NCBI RefSeq assembly: GCF_000619945.1
Contig: NZ_KK211043.1
Location: forward strand, 105,546-169,545
DNA: 64,000 nt
Direction: 5' to 3'
Source: Clostridium lundense DSM 17049
Lineage (GTDB): Bacteria > Bacillota > Clostridia > Clostridiales > Clostridiaceae
Shown: piece by piece, positions 16,995 through 26,459 of the stretch
Position numbering within the stretch: position 1 is the stretch's first letter
How the letters are laid out: every line of letters begins with the position of its first letter
Notes under the pieces: model-generated
Told to the model about the DNA's origin: nothing
Database searches by the model: none
The model's input: the letters and a program-made list of their open reading frames with translations, nothing else
Translations under genes and position numbers: made by a program

Positions 16995-18290
16995 ATGAAG
17001 GCTAATATGGAAAAAATAGAAAAAAATGTTGTTAAGTTAGAAATAACTGTTGAAGCAGAAAAATTTGTTGAGGCTATGAAAAAGTCATATGCTAAAAATG
17101 CTAAGAAATTTAATATTCCTGGATTTAGAAAAGGTAAAGCACCAATGAATATAATAAAAAGACATTATGGCGAAGGTGTTTTTTATGAAGATGCTATAAA
17201 TATTTGTTGTGATAATACATATCCAGAAGCATTAAAAGAATATGATATAAAACCTGTAGATTATCCTGAAATAGATGTAGTAGAAATTGGAGAAGGAAAA
17301 GATTTTATATATACAGCAAAAGTAACAGTAGTACCAGAAGTAGAATTAGGAGAATATAAAGGATTAGAAGTTAAAAAGAATACATATGAAGTAAAAGAAG
17401 AAGAATTAGAAAACAAATTAAAAGGAATGCAGGAAAGAAACGCTAGAATAGAAACTAAAGATGAAAATGCAACAATAGAAAAAGGAAATATAGCTATTAT
17501 TGATTTCAAAGGTTTTGTAGATGATGTAGCTTTTGAAGGTGGAGAGGGATATGACTATTCACTTGAAATAGGTTCAGGTACATTTATAGACAATTTCGAA
17601 GATCAGTTAATAGGTCTTAAAAAAGATGAGGAAAAAGATGTAAATGTAAAATTCCCTGAAGAATATGGCAGAGAAGATCTAAATGGAAAAGCTGCAACTT
17701 TTAAGGTAAAGATCAAAGAAATAAAAGTTAAAGAATTACCAGCAATGGATGATGAATTTGCAAAAGAAGTATCAGAATTCGATACTTTAGACCAATTAAA
17801 AGCAGATATGAAAAAGAAAATGGAAGAAGAAAATGAATTAAGAGCAACAAGAGAATTTGAAGAAGCAGTTATAGACGCAGCTTGTGAAAATGTAAAAGTT
17901 GATATACCAGAAGTAATGGTTAAAAAAGAAGTAGATAATATGTTAAGAGATTTAGAAATGAGATTAAGATATCAAGGATTAGATCTTAACACATACTATC
18001 AGTATACAAACAGCAGTGAAGAAAAAGTTAGGGATTATATGAAAGATACAGCTGCTAAGAGAGTAAAAACAGAATTAGTAATTAACGAAATAGCTAAAGC
18101 TGAAAAGATAGAAGCAACAGAAGAAGAGCTTATGGAAAGAGCAAAAGAAATGGCAAAACAGTATGGGGATAAAGATATAGAAAAAACAGCTAAACTATTA
18201 ATGGATTCCCAGAAGTCATTCTTAAAAATGGATGTTGCAAATGAAAAAGTAATAAAATTATTAGTTGACAATAGCAAAGTTATAGCATAA
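16995..18290 (+). CDS. tig: Trigger factor, ribosome-associated chaperone
   Basis: Trigger factor binds nascent chains at the ribosome exit tunnel. The reading frame opens at 16974, but the ATG at 16995 behind GGAGGAATAATATA is the real start, giving 431 residues. The N-terminal ribosome-binding segment has the signature FNIPGFRKGKAP at about 36-47, with the FRK loop that docks on L23. A central FKBP-like domain (about 160-245) and a helical C-terminal domain follow. It lies directly upstream of clpP-clpX, a common clostridial order. Confidence 0.96.
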   Translation: MKANMEKIEKNVVKLEITVEAEKFVEAMKKSYAKNAKKFNIPGFRKGKAPMNIIKRHYGEGVFYEDAINICCDNTYPEALKEYDIKPVDYPEIDVVEIGEGKDFIYTAKVTVVPEVELGEYKGLEVKKNTYEVKEEELENKLKGMQERNARIETKDENATIEKGNIAIIDFKGFVDDVAFEGGEGYDYSLEIGSGTFIDNFEDQLIGLKKDEEKDVNVKFPEEYGREDLNGKAATFKVKIKEIKVKELPAMDDEFAKEVSEFDTLDQLKADMKKKMEEENELRATREFEEAVIDAACENVKVDIPEVMVKKEVDNMLRDLEMRLRYQGLDLNTYYQYTNSSEEKVRDYMKDTAAKRVKTELVINEIAKAEKIEATEEELMERAKEMAKQYGDKDIEKTAKLLMDSQKSFLKMDVANEKVIKLLVDNSKVIA

Positions 18291-18296
18291 TATAAG

Positions 18297-18340
18297 TTAA
18301 AATTAATTGCCAGGATAGTTTCTGGCAATTAATTTTAATT
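18297..18340 (+). terminator. Terminator after tig
   Basis: A 17-bp perfect stem (TTAAAATTAATTGCCAG with its complement) with a short loop lies just behind the tig stop. The 3' side is AT-rich without a long T run. Confidence 0.7.
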
Positions 18341-18448
18341 ATATTTAATTTATTTAATATTATAAAAATACTTATGTATTATAGTTATAGGGTAATATAT
18401 TTATAGTACCTATACTTAATTTATTAGTGGAAAAGGAGGAGAGTTTTT

Positions 18449-19033
18449 ATGAGTTTAGTTCCAGTTGTTGTTGAACAAACAAATAGAGGAGAGAGATCTT
18501 ACGATATCTATTCAAGATTATTAAAAGATAGAATAATAATGTTAAGCGAGGAAGTTAATGATACAACAGCCAGTTTAGTTGTAGCGCAATTATTATTTCT
18601 TGAGGCAGAAGACCCAGATAAGGATATATACTTATATATCAATAGTCCAGGAGGCTCTATAACAGCAGGAATGGCTATATATGATACAATGCAATATATA
18701 AAGTCAGATGTAGCAACTATATGTGTTGGAATGGCAGCGTCTATGGGAGCATTTTTATTAGCAGCAGGTGCAAAAGGAAAGAGGTTTGCACTTCCTAATA
18801 GCGAAATCATGATACATCAGCCACTAGGAGGATTCCAAGGTCAGGCTACAGATATTGGAATTCACGCAGATAGAATTTTAAAGATAAAGAAAAAGTTAAA
18901 TACAATTTTAAGTGAAAGAACAGGTCAGCCTTTAGAAGTAATCGAAAAAGATACCGAAAGAGATAACTTTATGGAAGCTGAGCAAGCAAAAGAATATGGA
19001 TTAATTGATGAAGTAATGATTAAGAAAAAATAA
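18449..19033 (+). CDS. clpP: ATP-dependent Clp protease proteolytic subunit
   Basis: This 194-residue serine peptidase forms the tetradecameric ClpP chamber. The catalytic Ser98 is in GMAASMGAF, His123 in IMIHQPLGG, and the Asp is near residue 172 in the EKDTERDNFM segment. The ATG at 18449 follows AAAGGAGGAGAG. clpX follows after 21 bases, so the peptidase and its unfoldase are probably co-transcribed. Confidence 0.98.
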   Translation: MSLVPVVVEQTNRGERSYDIYSRLLKDRIIMLSEEVNDTTASLVVAQLLFLEAEDPDKDIYLYINSPGGSITAGMAIYDTMQYIKSDVATICVGMAASMGAFLLAAGAKGKRFALPNSEIMIHQPLGGFQGQATDIGIHADRILKIKKKLNTILSERTGQPLEVIEKDTERDNFMEAEQAKEYGLIDEVMIKKK

Positions 19034-19054
19034 CCTTTATTGTGAGGTGTAGAT

Positions 19055-20344
19055 ATGGCCAAAAATGATGACAAAAAACAACTAAAGTGTTCCTTTTGTG
19101 GCAAAACTCAGGATCAAGTAAGAAGACTTATAGCAGGACCAGGAGTATATATATGTGATGAATGTATAGAACTTTGTTCTGAAATAATAAGTGATGAATT
19201 TGAAGAAGATGTTCATGTAGAAATGGGTTCATTGCCAAAACCAGTAGAGATTAAAAATTATCTTGACCAATATGTAATAGGTCAGGATGACGCTAAAAAA
19301 GCTTTATCAGTAGCAGTTTATAATCACTACAAAAGAATAAATTCAAATAATATAAATGATGATGTAGAACTTCAAAAAAGTAATATACTTTTACTTGGAC
19401 CTACAGGTTCAGGAAAAACTTTACTAGCTCAAACTTTAGCAAAGTACTTAAACGTACCATTTGCTATTGCTGATGCAACTACATTAACAGAAGCTGGGTA
19501 TGTAGGAGAAGATGTAGAGAATATACTTTTAAAGCTTATACAAAATGCTGACTATGATATAGAAAAAGCAGAAAGAGGTATCATTTATATAGATGAAATA
19601 GATAAGATAGCTAGAAAATCAGAGAACCCTTCTATAACAAGAGATGTATCTGGTGAAGGTGTTCAGCAGGCTCTTTTAAAGATACTTGAAGGTACTATAG
19701 CTTCTGTACCACCTCAAGGTGGAAGAAAACACCCACATCAAGAGTTTATACAAATAAATACAACTAATATATTATTTATTTGTGGTGGAGCTTTTGACGG
19801 AGTAGATAAAATTATCGAAAGAAGAACAACAAATAGTTCTTTAGGTTTTGGAGCAGAAGTGAAATCTAAAAAAGAACAGGATGTAGGAAAGCTATTGAAA
19901 GAAATAATGCCAGGAGATCTTTTGAAATTTGGGTTAATTCCAGAGTTTATCGGAAGACTTCCTATAATAGTAACTCTTTCAGCCTTAGATAAGGAAGCAT
20001 TGATTAATATTTTAAGTATTCCTAAAAATGCCCTTGTAAAGCAGTATAAGAAGTTATTTGAAATGGATAATGTAGAGCTCGAATTTAATAGAGAGGCATT
20101 AGAGGCTATTGCAGAAGAAGCTATAAAAAGAAATACCGGAGCAAGGGGACTTAGAGCCATACTTGAAGATATTATGAAAGACATAATGTTTGATATACCT
20201 TCAGAAGAGAGTATTACAAAGGTTGTAATAAATAAAGATACTATAGAAAATAAAATACCTGAAATTATTAAGTTAGAAGAAGGTACTAGGGCACCACTAA
20301 AAATAAAGAAATCAAGAGCTAAAAAGGGTCCAGAAACAGCTTAA
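19055..20344 (+). CDS. clpX: ATP-dependent Clp protease ATP-binding subunit ClpX
   Basis: This 429-residue AAA+ unfoldase feeds ClpP. An N-terminal zinc-binding domain has cysteines at 12, 15, 34 and 37 (CSFC...CDEC). Walker A is GPTGSGKTLLAQ at about 115 and Walker B IIYIDEIDKIARK at about 175. The arginine-finger region and sensor 2 (GARGLRA near 365) are present. The length is normal for the family. Confidence 0.98.
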   Translation: MAKNDDKKQLKCSFCGKTQDQVRRLIAGPGVYICDECIELCSEIISDEFEEDVHVEMGSLPKPVEIKNYLDQYVIGQDDAKKALSVAVYNHYKRINSNNINDDVELQKSNILLLGPTGSGKTLLAQTLAKYLNVPFAIADATTLTEAGYVGEDVENILLKLIQNADYDIEKAERGIIYIDEIDKIARKSENPSITRDVSGEGVQQALLKILEGTIASVPPQGGRKHPHQEFIQINTTNILFICGGAFDGVDKIIERRTTNSSLGFGAEVKSKKEQDVGKLLKEIMPGDLLKFGLIPEFIGRLPIIVTLSALDKEALINILSIPKNALVKQYKKLFEMDNVELEFNREALEAIAEEAIKRNTGARGLRAILEDIMKDIMFDIPSEESITKVVINKDTIENKIPEIIKLEEGTRAPLKIKKSRAKKGPETA

Positions 20345-20371
20345 TATATTAACTATAATAAATGCTATGAG

Positions 20372-20404
20372 AAGAATAGGAATAAATTATTCCTATTCTT
20401 TTTT
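20372..20404 (+). terminator. Terminator of clpP-clpX
   Basis: AAGAATAGGAATAA pairs with TTATTCCTATTCTT and runs into TTTT, 28 bases after the clpX stop. Confidence 0.88.
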
Positions 20405-20481
20405 GCATTATAGAATATAGGGGAGAAAAAGTGTGCATAATAAAAAATAAACTGAATGATTATAATGGGAGGGTAAGTTAT

Positions 20482-22182
20482 ATGACTAACATGTTAATAT
20501 TGGTGCAATTTATTTTTACTATAATTATGGGGTTATATTTTTTTAATGCACTTAAGGGTCAACAATCAAACAAGGTAATAATTGACAAAGAAAGTAAAAA
20601 AGAGATGGATAACTTAAGGAAGTTGAGAAATATAAAGCTATCAGAACCGCTAACAGAAAGAAGTAGACCAAATTCTTTTAGCCAAATAATAGGTCAAGAA
20701 AAGGGAATAAAAGCTTTGCAAGCAGCTTTGTGTGGACCAAATCCGCAGCATGTGATAATTTATGGTCCTCCTGGTATTGGCAAAACTGCTGCTGCTAGAT
20801 TAGTACTGGAAGATGCTAAAAATAAAGAGTATTCACCATTTAAAAAAGATGCTAAATTTGTTGAAATTGATGCTACAACTATAAGATTTGATGATAGGGG
20901 GATAGCAGATCCATTAATAGGATCAGTACATGATCCTATTTATCAGGGTGCAGGGCCTCTTGGAATAGCAGGTATACCTCAGCCTAAGCCAGGAGCTGTA
21001 ACAAAAGCTCATGGAGGTGTTTTATTTATAGATGAAATAGGAGAATTACATCCTATAGAAATGAATAAATTATTAAAGGTGCTAGAGGATAGAAAGGTGT
21101 TTTTGGATAGCGCATATTATAATTCATCAGATCCTAATATGCCTGTGTACATAAGAGATGTATTTGAAAATGGATTACCAGCAGACTTTAGATTAGTAGG
21201 AGCTACAACAAGGAATCCAGAGGAAATAGCACCTGCTATTCGATCAAGATGTGTAGAAATATTTTTTAGAGCTCTTTTACCAGAGGAAATAGAAACTATA
21301 GCTGTAAATGCAGCAGAAAAGATAGGCTTTACCTTAGAAGATAAAGCTCGCACTACTATAGGAAAGTATGCCAATAATGGAAGAGATGCAGTTAATTTAG
21401 TACAATTAGCGTCTGGTATTGCTTTAAATGATAATAGGAAGGAAGTAAGCGTATCAGATGTGGAATGGATAATTGAAAATGGTCATTACTCACCTAGACC
21501 AGAGATAAAAATTCATAATGAACCTAGAATTGGATATGTAAATGGCTTGGCTGTATATGGAGCAAATATGGGAACAGTAATGGAAATAGAAGTTACAGCG
21601 ATAAAGAATGCTTTATCCAAAGGTGAAATCAATGTAACAGGAATCGTAGAAGAAGAACAAATTAATTCATATGATAGAAAAATTAGAAGAAAGAGCACCG
21701 CTAAGTGCTCTGTAGAGAATGTAATAACAGCATTACAAAATGTATTTAATTTGGACTTTAGTCATTATGATATTCATGTGAATTTTCCAGGAGGAGTTCC
21801 TGTAGATGGACCATCAGCAGGAATAAGTATAGCCACAGCAGTATATAGTGCTGTGAAGGAAATACCCGTAGATAATGAAGTTGCTATGACAGGAGAGATA
21901 TCATTATATGGTGAAGTAAAACCTATAGGTGGAGTAAATAGTAAAATACAAGCTGCTATTAAAGCTGGTGCAAAAAAAATAATAATACCTAATGATAATT
22001 GGCAAGAAAATTTCTCAAATATTAATGGAGCCACTATAATTCCTGTAAAGAGTATAAAGGAAGTAATAAAAGGATCTTTAGTAGAGGATAAAAATAGTTC
22101 GGATCATGCTTCGGTTCATATAGCTACAGAAATATTATCTGCTAATTCACTTCCTAATACAGGAACCCCAGTAAATAGATAA
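20482..22182 (+). CDS. lonB: Membrane-anchored ATP-dependent protease LonB
   Basis: The frame opens with GTG at 20431, but the ATG at 20482 behind GGGAGGG is the better start and gives 566 residues. One hydrophobic helix at about residues 4-20 anchors the protein. The AAA+ domain has GPPGIGKTAAAR at about 98 and IDEIGELHP. The C-terminal Lon-type protease domain has the catalytic Ser in PVDGPSAGISIA and the Lys in GGVNSKIQAAIKAG. In Bacillus, LonB is produced in the forespore under sigma-F; a sporulation role here is by analogy. Confidence 0.93.
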   Translation: MTNMLILVQFIFTIIMGLYFFNALKGQQSNKVIIDKESKKEMDNLRKLRNIKLSEPLTERSRPNSFSQIIGQEKGIKALQAALCGPNPQHVIIYGPPGIGKTAAARLVLEDAKNKEYSPFKKDAKFVEIDATTIRFDDRGIADPLIGSVHDPIYQGAGPLGIAGIPQPKPGAVTKAHGGVLFIDEIGELHPIEMNKLLKVLEDRKVFLDSAYYNSSDPNMPVYIRDVFENGLPADFRLVGATTRNPEEIAPAIRSRCVEIFFRALLPEEIETIAVNAAEKIGFTLEDKARTTIGKYANNGRDAVNLVQLASGIALNDNRKEVSVSDVEWIIENGHYSPRPEIKIHNEPRIGYVNGLAVYGANMGTVMEIEVTAIKNALSKGEINVTGIVEEEQINSYDRKIRRKSTAKCSVENVITALQNVFNLDFSHYDIHVNFPGGVPVDGPSAGISIATAVYSAVKEIPVDNEVAMTGEISLYGEVKPIGGVNSKIQAAIKAGAKKIIIPNDNWQENFSNINGATIIPVKSIKEVIKGSLVEDKNSSDHASVHIATEILSANSLPNTGTPVNR

Positions 22183-22358
22183 ACAGAGTTCTTGGCTTCG
22201 GAGGGGTTACACCCTCTGAAGCTTATTAACGGACTTCTAAGGAGTTTTACTCCTTAGAAGTAATTATATTTAGTGGAAATCGTTATTTAGAGACATATTC
22301 GCTCTTTACTCCAACTTTCAAGAAGATGGGAGTATTAGAGCGGATAGTTATCAGATAA
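22179..22358 (+). repeat. Stop-codon-abutting intergenic repeat, copy 1 (with extra hairpins)
   Basis: This element begins ATAAACAGAGTTCT, overlapping the lonB TAA, and ends ATCAGATAA. Inside are three hairpins. GCTTCGGAGGG pairs with 22212-22222, ACTTCTAAGGAG pairs with 22250-22261, and CGCTCT..TACTCC (22300-22312) pairs with 22329-22342. Related copies lie at 34360 and 51347, each directly behind a gene stop. The first two hairpins appear to be extra to this copy. Confidence 0.7.
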
Positions 22359-22446
22359 GTCATATCTCCTTTGATATCCAAAAGATATATAATATTTATT
22401 ATTTTTTAGTTAATATATTTATTATTAAATTATTACTATTTTGGAA

Positions 22447-22475
22447 TTGAAAAAATTTTTTTTTATGGTTATAAT
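22447..22475 (+). promoter_or_regulatory. Promoter of lon
   Basis: TTGAAA and TATAAT lie 17 bases apart, about 100 bases before the lon start. The 22359-22573 stretch otherwise holds only AT-rich leader sequence. Confidence 0.65.
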
Positions 22476-22573
22476 ATATTAGTCTAACTATAGTTATTAT
22501 TATATATAATATAGAGGCAAAAGATATAATACTTAAATAGTAGTTAATTTAAACATAAAGTGAGGGGAGAAGC

Positions 22574-24886
22574 ATGGAAAATAACATTATAATTCTTCCT
22601 CTAATTCCTTTAAGAGGTATTACTATATTTCCTTATATGGTTATGCATTTTGATGTAGGAAGAGAAAAATCCATTTTAGCCCTAGAAGAGGCTATGCTAA
22701 ATGGACAAAAAATTTTCTTAGCTACTCAAAAGGAAGCGAAAGTAGAAGAGCCAGATGAGAATGACATATTTCAAATGGGAACCATTTGCAATATAAAACA
22801 AATATTAAAATTACCTGGGGATACTGTAAGGGTTTTAGTTGAGGGAGAAAATAGAGCAAGTATTAAAAAGTTTGTTCAAGATGAGCCATATTTTAAATCT
22901 GAAGTTGAAGAAATAAAAGACTTAGAATGTGTAAGTGATAAAAAGTGTGAAGCTTTATTACGTTCAGTAAGAAAAGCTTTTGATGAGTACATAAAATTAT
23001 CAGGAACTATTCCTGCTGAAACTATAATATCTTTAGATGATATAGAAAGTCCAGGAAGATTCTCTGATGTGGTTTGTTCCTATTTAATTTTGAAGCAAGA
23101 AAAAAAACAGGAACTTTTAGAAGCATATGATATAACTGAAAGGTTAGAAAAACTTCTTGTTGTCTTAAATAATGAAATAGATGTGTTAAAAGTTGAAAGA
23201 AAAATAGGAATAAAGGTAAAAAATAAAATTGATAAGGTACAGAAGGAATACTATTTAAGAGAACAGCTAAAAGCAATACAGGAAGAATTAGGGGAAGAAG
23301 ACGAAGATAAAAAAGAAATAAATAGATATAAAAATAAAATAAATAAGGCTAAGTTACCTAAGCCAGTAAAAGAAAAAGCTTTATATGAATTAGACAGATT
23401 AAGAAACAGTGGTTCATATTCAGCTGAAGGCGGAGTAATAAGAACTTATTTAGATTGGATTCTAGATTTACCATGGAATGCCACAACAGAAGATAATCTA
23501 GATATAAAAAGAGCAAGAGAAATTTTAAAGAAGGAACATTATGGACTAGAAGATGTAAAAAATAGGATAATTGAATTCCTTGCTGTAAAGAAAATGAGTA
23601 ATTCATTAAAAGGACCTATACTTTGTCTTGTAGGACCTCCAGGAGTAGGAAAAACTTCTATTGCTAAATCTATTGCTCATGCGCTAAATAGAAACTTTGT
23701 AAGAATGTCTCTGGGTGGAGTAAGGGATGAAGCTGAAATAAGAGGACATAGAAAAACTTATGTTGGAGCTATACCTGGTAGAATAATATATGGATTAAAA
23801 CAGGCAAAGTCCAAAAATCCATTATTCCTTTTAGATGAAATAGATAAAATGAGTAATGACTTTAGGGGAGATCCGGCAGATGCTTTATTAGAAGTATTAG
23901 ATAGTGAGCAAAATAATAGTTTTAGAGATCATTATTTAGAATTAGATGTTGATCTTTCAGATGTACTATTTATAACTACAGCTAATACCTTAGATACTAT
24001 ACCAAGACCTTTAATGGATAGAATGGAAGTAATAGAGGTATCTGGATATACTACTGAAGAAAAATTCCATATAGCAAAGGAACATTTAATACCTAAAAAG
24101 CTTAAAGAACATAATGTTGAAGAAGATAAAATAGAAATTTCTGATTCCGCTGTACATTTTATAATAGAAAGCTATACAAGAGAATCTGGAGTTAGAGGAT
24201 TGGAAAGAAAGATAGCTTCTGTTATTAGAAAAGCTATTGCTGAAATGGTAGAGAAGGATAAGAAAAAAATAAATATAACAGTAAATCATGTAAAGAAATA
24301 TTTAGGACCAGTTATATTTACTTATGATAAGGCTAATACTGTAGACCAAATTGGAGTGGTTATGGGAATGGCTTGGACTGGTTACGGTGGAGATACTTTG
24401 CCTGTAGAAGTAACTGTTATGTGCGGAACAGGAAAATTGGAATTAACAGGTCAGCTGGGAGATGTAATGAAAGAATCAGCTAAGGCTGGTTATAGCTATG
24501 TTAGAGCTAATGCAGAAAAATATGGAATAGATCCAGGGTTTTATAAGAATAAAGATGTACATATACATGTGCCAGAGGGAGCAGTACCAAAGGATGGTCC
24601 ATCTGCTGGTGTAACAATGATTACTGCTATGGTATCTGCATTAAGTTCTAGAAAAGTAAAGCATAATGTGGCTATGACAGGTGAAATAACTTTAACTGGT
24701 AGAGTACTTCCTATAGGTGGATTAAAAGAAAAAACTTTAGCTGCTTTTAGAGCGGGTATTAATATGGTTATTATTCCAAAGGATAATGAAAAAGATTTAT
24801 TAAAAATACCAAAATCAATAAAACAAAAAATAAACTTTGTATTAGCTGAAAACATAGATGAAGTATTAAATAATGCTTTAATTTAA
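22574..24886 (+). CDS. lon: ATP-dependent protease Lon (LonA)
   Basis: This 770-residue Lon has the N-terminal substrate-binding LON domain (IILPLIPLRGITIFP...), a coiled-coil region at about 190-260 and an AAA+ module with GPPGVGKTSIAKSIA at about 353. The C-terminal protease domain carries the catalytic Ser in PKDGPSAGVTM and Lys in GGLKEKTLAAFRAG. It degrades misfolded and regulatory proteins in the cytoplasm. The ATG at 22574 follows GAGGGGAGAA. engB follows after 23 bases. Confidence 0.97.
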   Translation: MENNIIILPLIPLRGITIFPYMVMHFDVGREKSILALEEAMLNGQKIFLATQKEAKVEEPDENDIFQMGTICNIKQILKLPGDTVRVLVEGENRASIKKFVQDEPYFKSEVEEIKDLECVSDKKCEALLRSVRKAFDEYIKLSGTIPAETIISLDDIESPGRFSDVVCSYLILKQEKKQELLEAYDITERLEKLLVVLNNEIDVLKVERKIGIKVKNKIDKVQKEYYLREQLKAIQEELGEEDEDKKEINRYKNKINKAKLPKPVKEKALYELDRLRNSGSYSAEGGVIRTYLDWILDLPWNATTEDNLDIKRAREILKKEHYGLEDVKNRIIEFLAVKKMSNSLKGPILCLVGPPGVGKTSIAKSIAHALNRNFVRMSLGGVRDEAEIRGHRKTYVGAIPGRIIYGLKQAKSKNPLFLLDEIDKMSNDFRGDPADALLEVLDSEQNNSFRDHYLELDVDLSDVLFITTANTLDTIPRPLMDRMEVIEVSGYTTEEKFHIAKEHLIPKKLKEHNVEEDKIEISDSAVHFIIESYTRESGVRGLERKIASVIRKAIAEMVEKDKKKINITVNHVKKYLGPVIFTYDKANTVDQIGVVMGMAWTGYGGDTLPVEVTVMCGTGKLELTGQLGDVMKESAKAGYSYVRANAEKYGIDPGFYKNKDVHIHVPEGAVPKDGPSAGVTMITAMVSALSSRKVKHNVAMTGEITLTGRVLPIGGLKEKTLAAFRAGINMVIIPKDNEKDLLKIPKSIKQKINFVLAENIDEVLNNALI

Positions 24887-24909
24887 ATAAAAGAGTTGAG
24901 GAGATTAAA

Positions 24910-25524
24910 ATGGAGATTAAAATGGAGATTAAACAAGCTGAGTTTATAAAATCTGCTGTGACTCCTAATCAATATCCAGAGGATGATAGAGTTGAAATAG
25001 CCTTTGTTGGAAGGTCTAATGTAGGAAAGTCATCATTAATTAATAATTTAACTAATAGAAGAAAATTAGTTAAGGTAAGTAGTACTCCAGGAAAAACAAA
25101 ATTAATTAATTTCTTTTTAATTAATAATAGTTTTTATTTTGTTGATTTACCTGGTTATGGTTATGCCAAAGTTTCAAAACAAGAAAAATTAAATTGGAGT
25201 AAGACAATAGAGGCCTATCTTTTAAATAGACCTCAATTAAAAAACATAATGTTACTACTTGACTGTAGAAGAAAGCCTACAGAGGATGATATAACTATGT
25301 ATAACTGGATAAAACACTACGGATATGATTCCACAGTGGTAGTTACTAAAAGTGATAAATTAAATAGAAGCGAATTAATGAGAAGTAAAAAAATTATAAA
25401 AGAGACATTAGGTATGAATGATGATGAAAAGTTGATTTTATATTCTACTTTGAAAAAACAGGGCAGAGAAGAATTGTTAAACGGTATATTTGAGTCATTA
25501 AAAGAAATAGAAGATAATATGTAA
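24910..25524 (+). CDS. engB: Ribosome biogenesis GTPase EngB/YsxC
   Basis: EngB is a small essential GTPase of 50S subunit assembly. The 204-residue protein has G1 GRSNVGKSS at about 35, G3 DLPGYGYAK near 80 and G4 TKSD near 150. The start region is a perfect tandem repeat. A GAGATTAAA unit with interposed ATG occurs three times, giving MEIKMEIKQAEF, and either the ATG at 24910 (GAGGAG six bases before) or the one at 24922 could be used. The lon-engB pairing is widespread in Firmicutes. Confidence 0.95.
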   Translation: MEIKMEIKQAEFIKSAVTPNQYPEDDRVEIAFVGRSNVGKSSLINNLTNRRKLVKVSSTPGKTKLINFFLINNSFYFVDLPGYGYAKVSKQEKLNWSKTIEAYLLNRPQLKNIMLLLDCRRKPTEDDITMYNWIKHYGYDSTVVVTKSDKLNRSELMRSKKIIKETLGMNDDEKLILYSTLKKQGREELLNGIFESLKEIEDNM

Positions 25525-25532
25525 GTTTTATG

Positions 25533-25570
25533 GGCATGTAATACTTTGTACTAAATATGTATTACATGCC
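25533..25570 (+). terminator. Terminator of lon-engB
   Basis: GGCATGTAATAC pairs with GTATTACATGCC around a 14-base loop, just after the engB stop. It is followed by ATATATTTTA. Confidence 0.7.
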
Positions 25571-25594
25571 ATATATTTTATGGGGGGTGATGCT

Positions 25595-26314
25595 TTGATA
25601 AAGATGAATTTTTTAAAAAATACAATAGTGTTTGCATTAGTATACCTTCCACCATTAGTAGTATTTTGGAAGTTGTGGATGAATAGAGGAAAGAGCAAAA
25701 TATTATTATTAGTACTGAGCATTTTGTATTTAGTACTAAGCCTGTTTACTCAAAATTTATTACCATTTATTTTAGTATTAATTTGTATTAGATATATGAA
25801 AAATGATACGGAGCTATATAAAGATTATTATAGATATAATTTTAGTATAAGAAATTTTAACTTTATAAAAGCTTTAATGTATTCAATTATTTCATATGCT
25901 ATTACAATAATTGTATCTGCTATAGTGCTAAATATGTTTTCAAAATATCAAGTACCTATAAAAGATCAGGAGATAGTTTCATATATGACTAAGTTGCCTT
26001 TAAAAAGGTTTATTTATATGATACCAGTGACAGTAATATTTGCACCAATATTGGAGGAATTTATTTTTAGATGGTTACTTTTTGAAAGAATATTTAAAGA
26101 TAGGATAGGTATTTATTTAGCTGCTGTTATAAGTAGTGCTATTTTTAGTATGGTGCACTTTAATATAAAATCATTTGTTGCAATATTGTGGATAGGTTTA
26201 TTTAACTGTTTTTTAATTCATAAGAAGGGTTATTGGTATGCAGTAACTAATCATGCACTGTTTAATTCTGTATCTACTTTTGTATTGTTATTTAAAAAAC
26301 TAGGAATAATATAG
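25595..26314 (+). CDS. CPBP-family intramembrane metalloprotease (CAAX-like)
   Basis: This polytopic protein (about 239 residues from TTG at 25595) has the CPBP/Abi motifs. EEFIFRWLLFER gives the EExxxR glutamates, FSMVHFN the first conserved His, and NHALFNS the second. Such proteins act inside the membrane as peptidases; in bacteria they are tied to bacteriocin immunity or sorting. An ATG at 25580 lies in frame but upstream of the GGGGGGTGA ribosome site, so the TTG at 25595 or the ATG at 25604 is the likely start. The gene has its own perfect terminator. Confidence 0.87.
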   Translation: MIKMNFLKNTIVFALVYLPPLVVFWKLWMNRGKSKILLLVLSILYLVLSLFTQNLLPFILVLICIRYMKNDTELYKDYYRYNFSIRNFNFIKALMYSIISYAITIIVSAIVLNMFSKYQVPIKDQEIVSYMTKLPLKRFIYMIPVTVIFAPILEEFIFRWLLFERIFKDRIGIYLAAVISSAIFSMVHFNIKSFVAILWIGLFNCFLIHKKGYWYAVTNHALFNSVSTFVLLFKKLGII

Positions 26315-26323
26315 TCCAAAATT

Positions 26324-26376
26324 AAAAAAAGATAAAAATAAAAGCTAAATTTTAACTTTTATTTTTATCTTTTTTT
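26324..26376 (+). terminator. Terminator after the CPBP gene
   Basis: A 21-bp perfect A/T-rich stem (AAAAAAAGATAAAAATAAAAG at the 5' side up to 26344) is followed by the T run of its own 3' arm. Confidence 0.85.
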
Positions 26377-26459
26377 ATGTGTCAAAATAGGAAAAAGAGA
26401 ATAGTATATATTAGAAACACAAAAGAAGCAAAAAGAATCTTCTGAAAGGAGGAAGTAAA

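Noticed and set aside
19738..20184. Minus-strand 148-codon open frame inside clpX
   Set aside because: It lies fully opposite a conserved gene, with Ser/Leu/Ile-rich shadow composition and no ribosome site.
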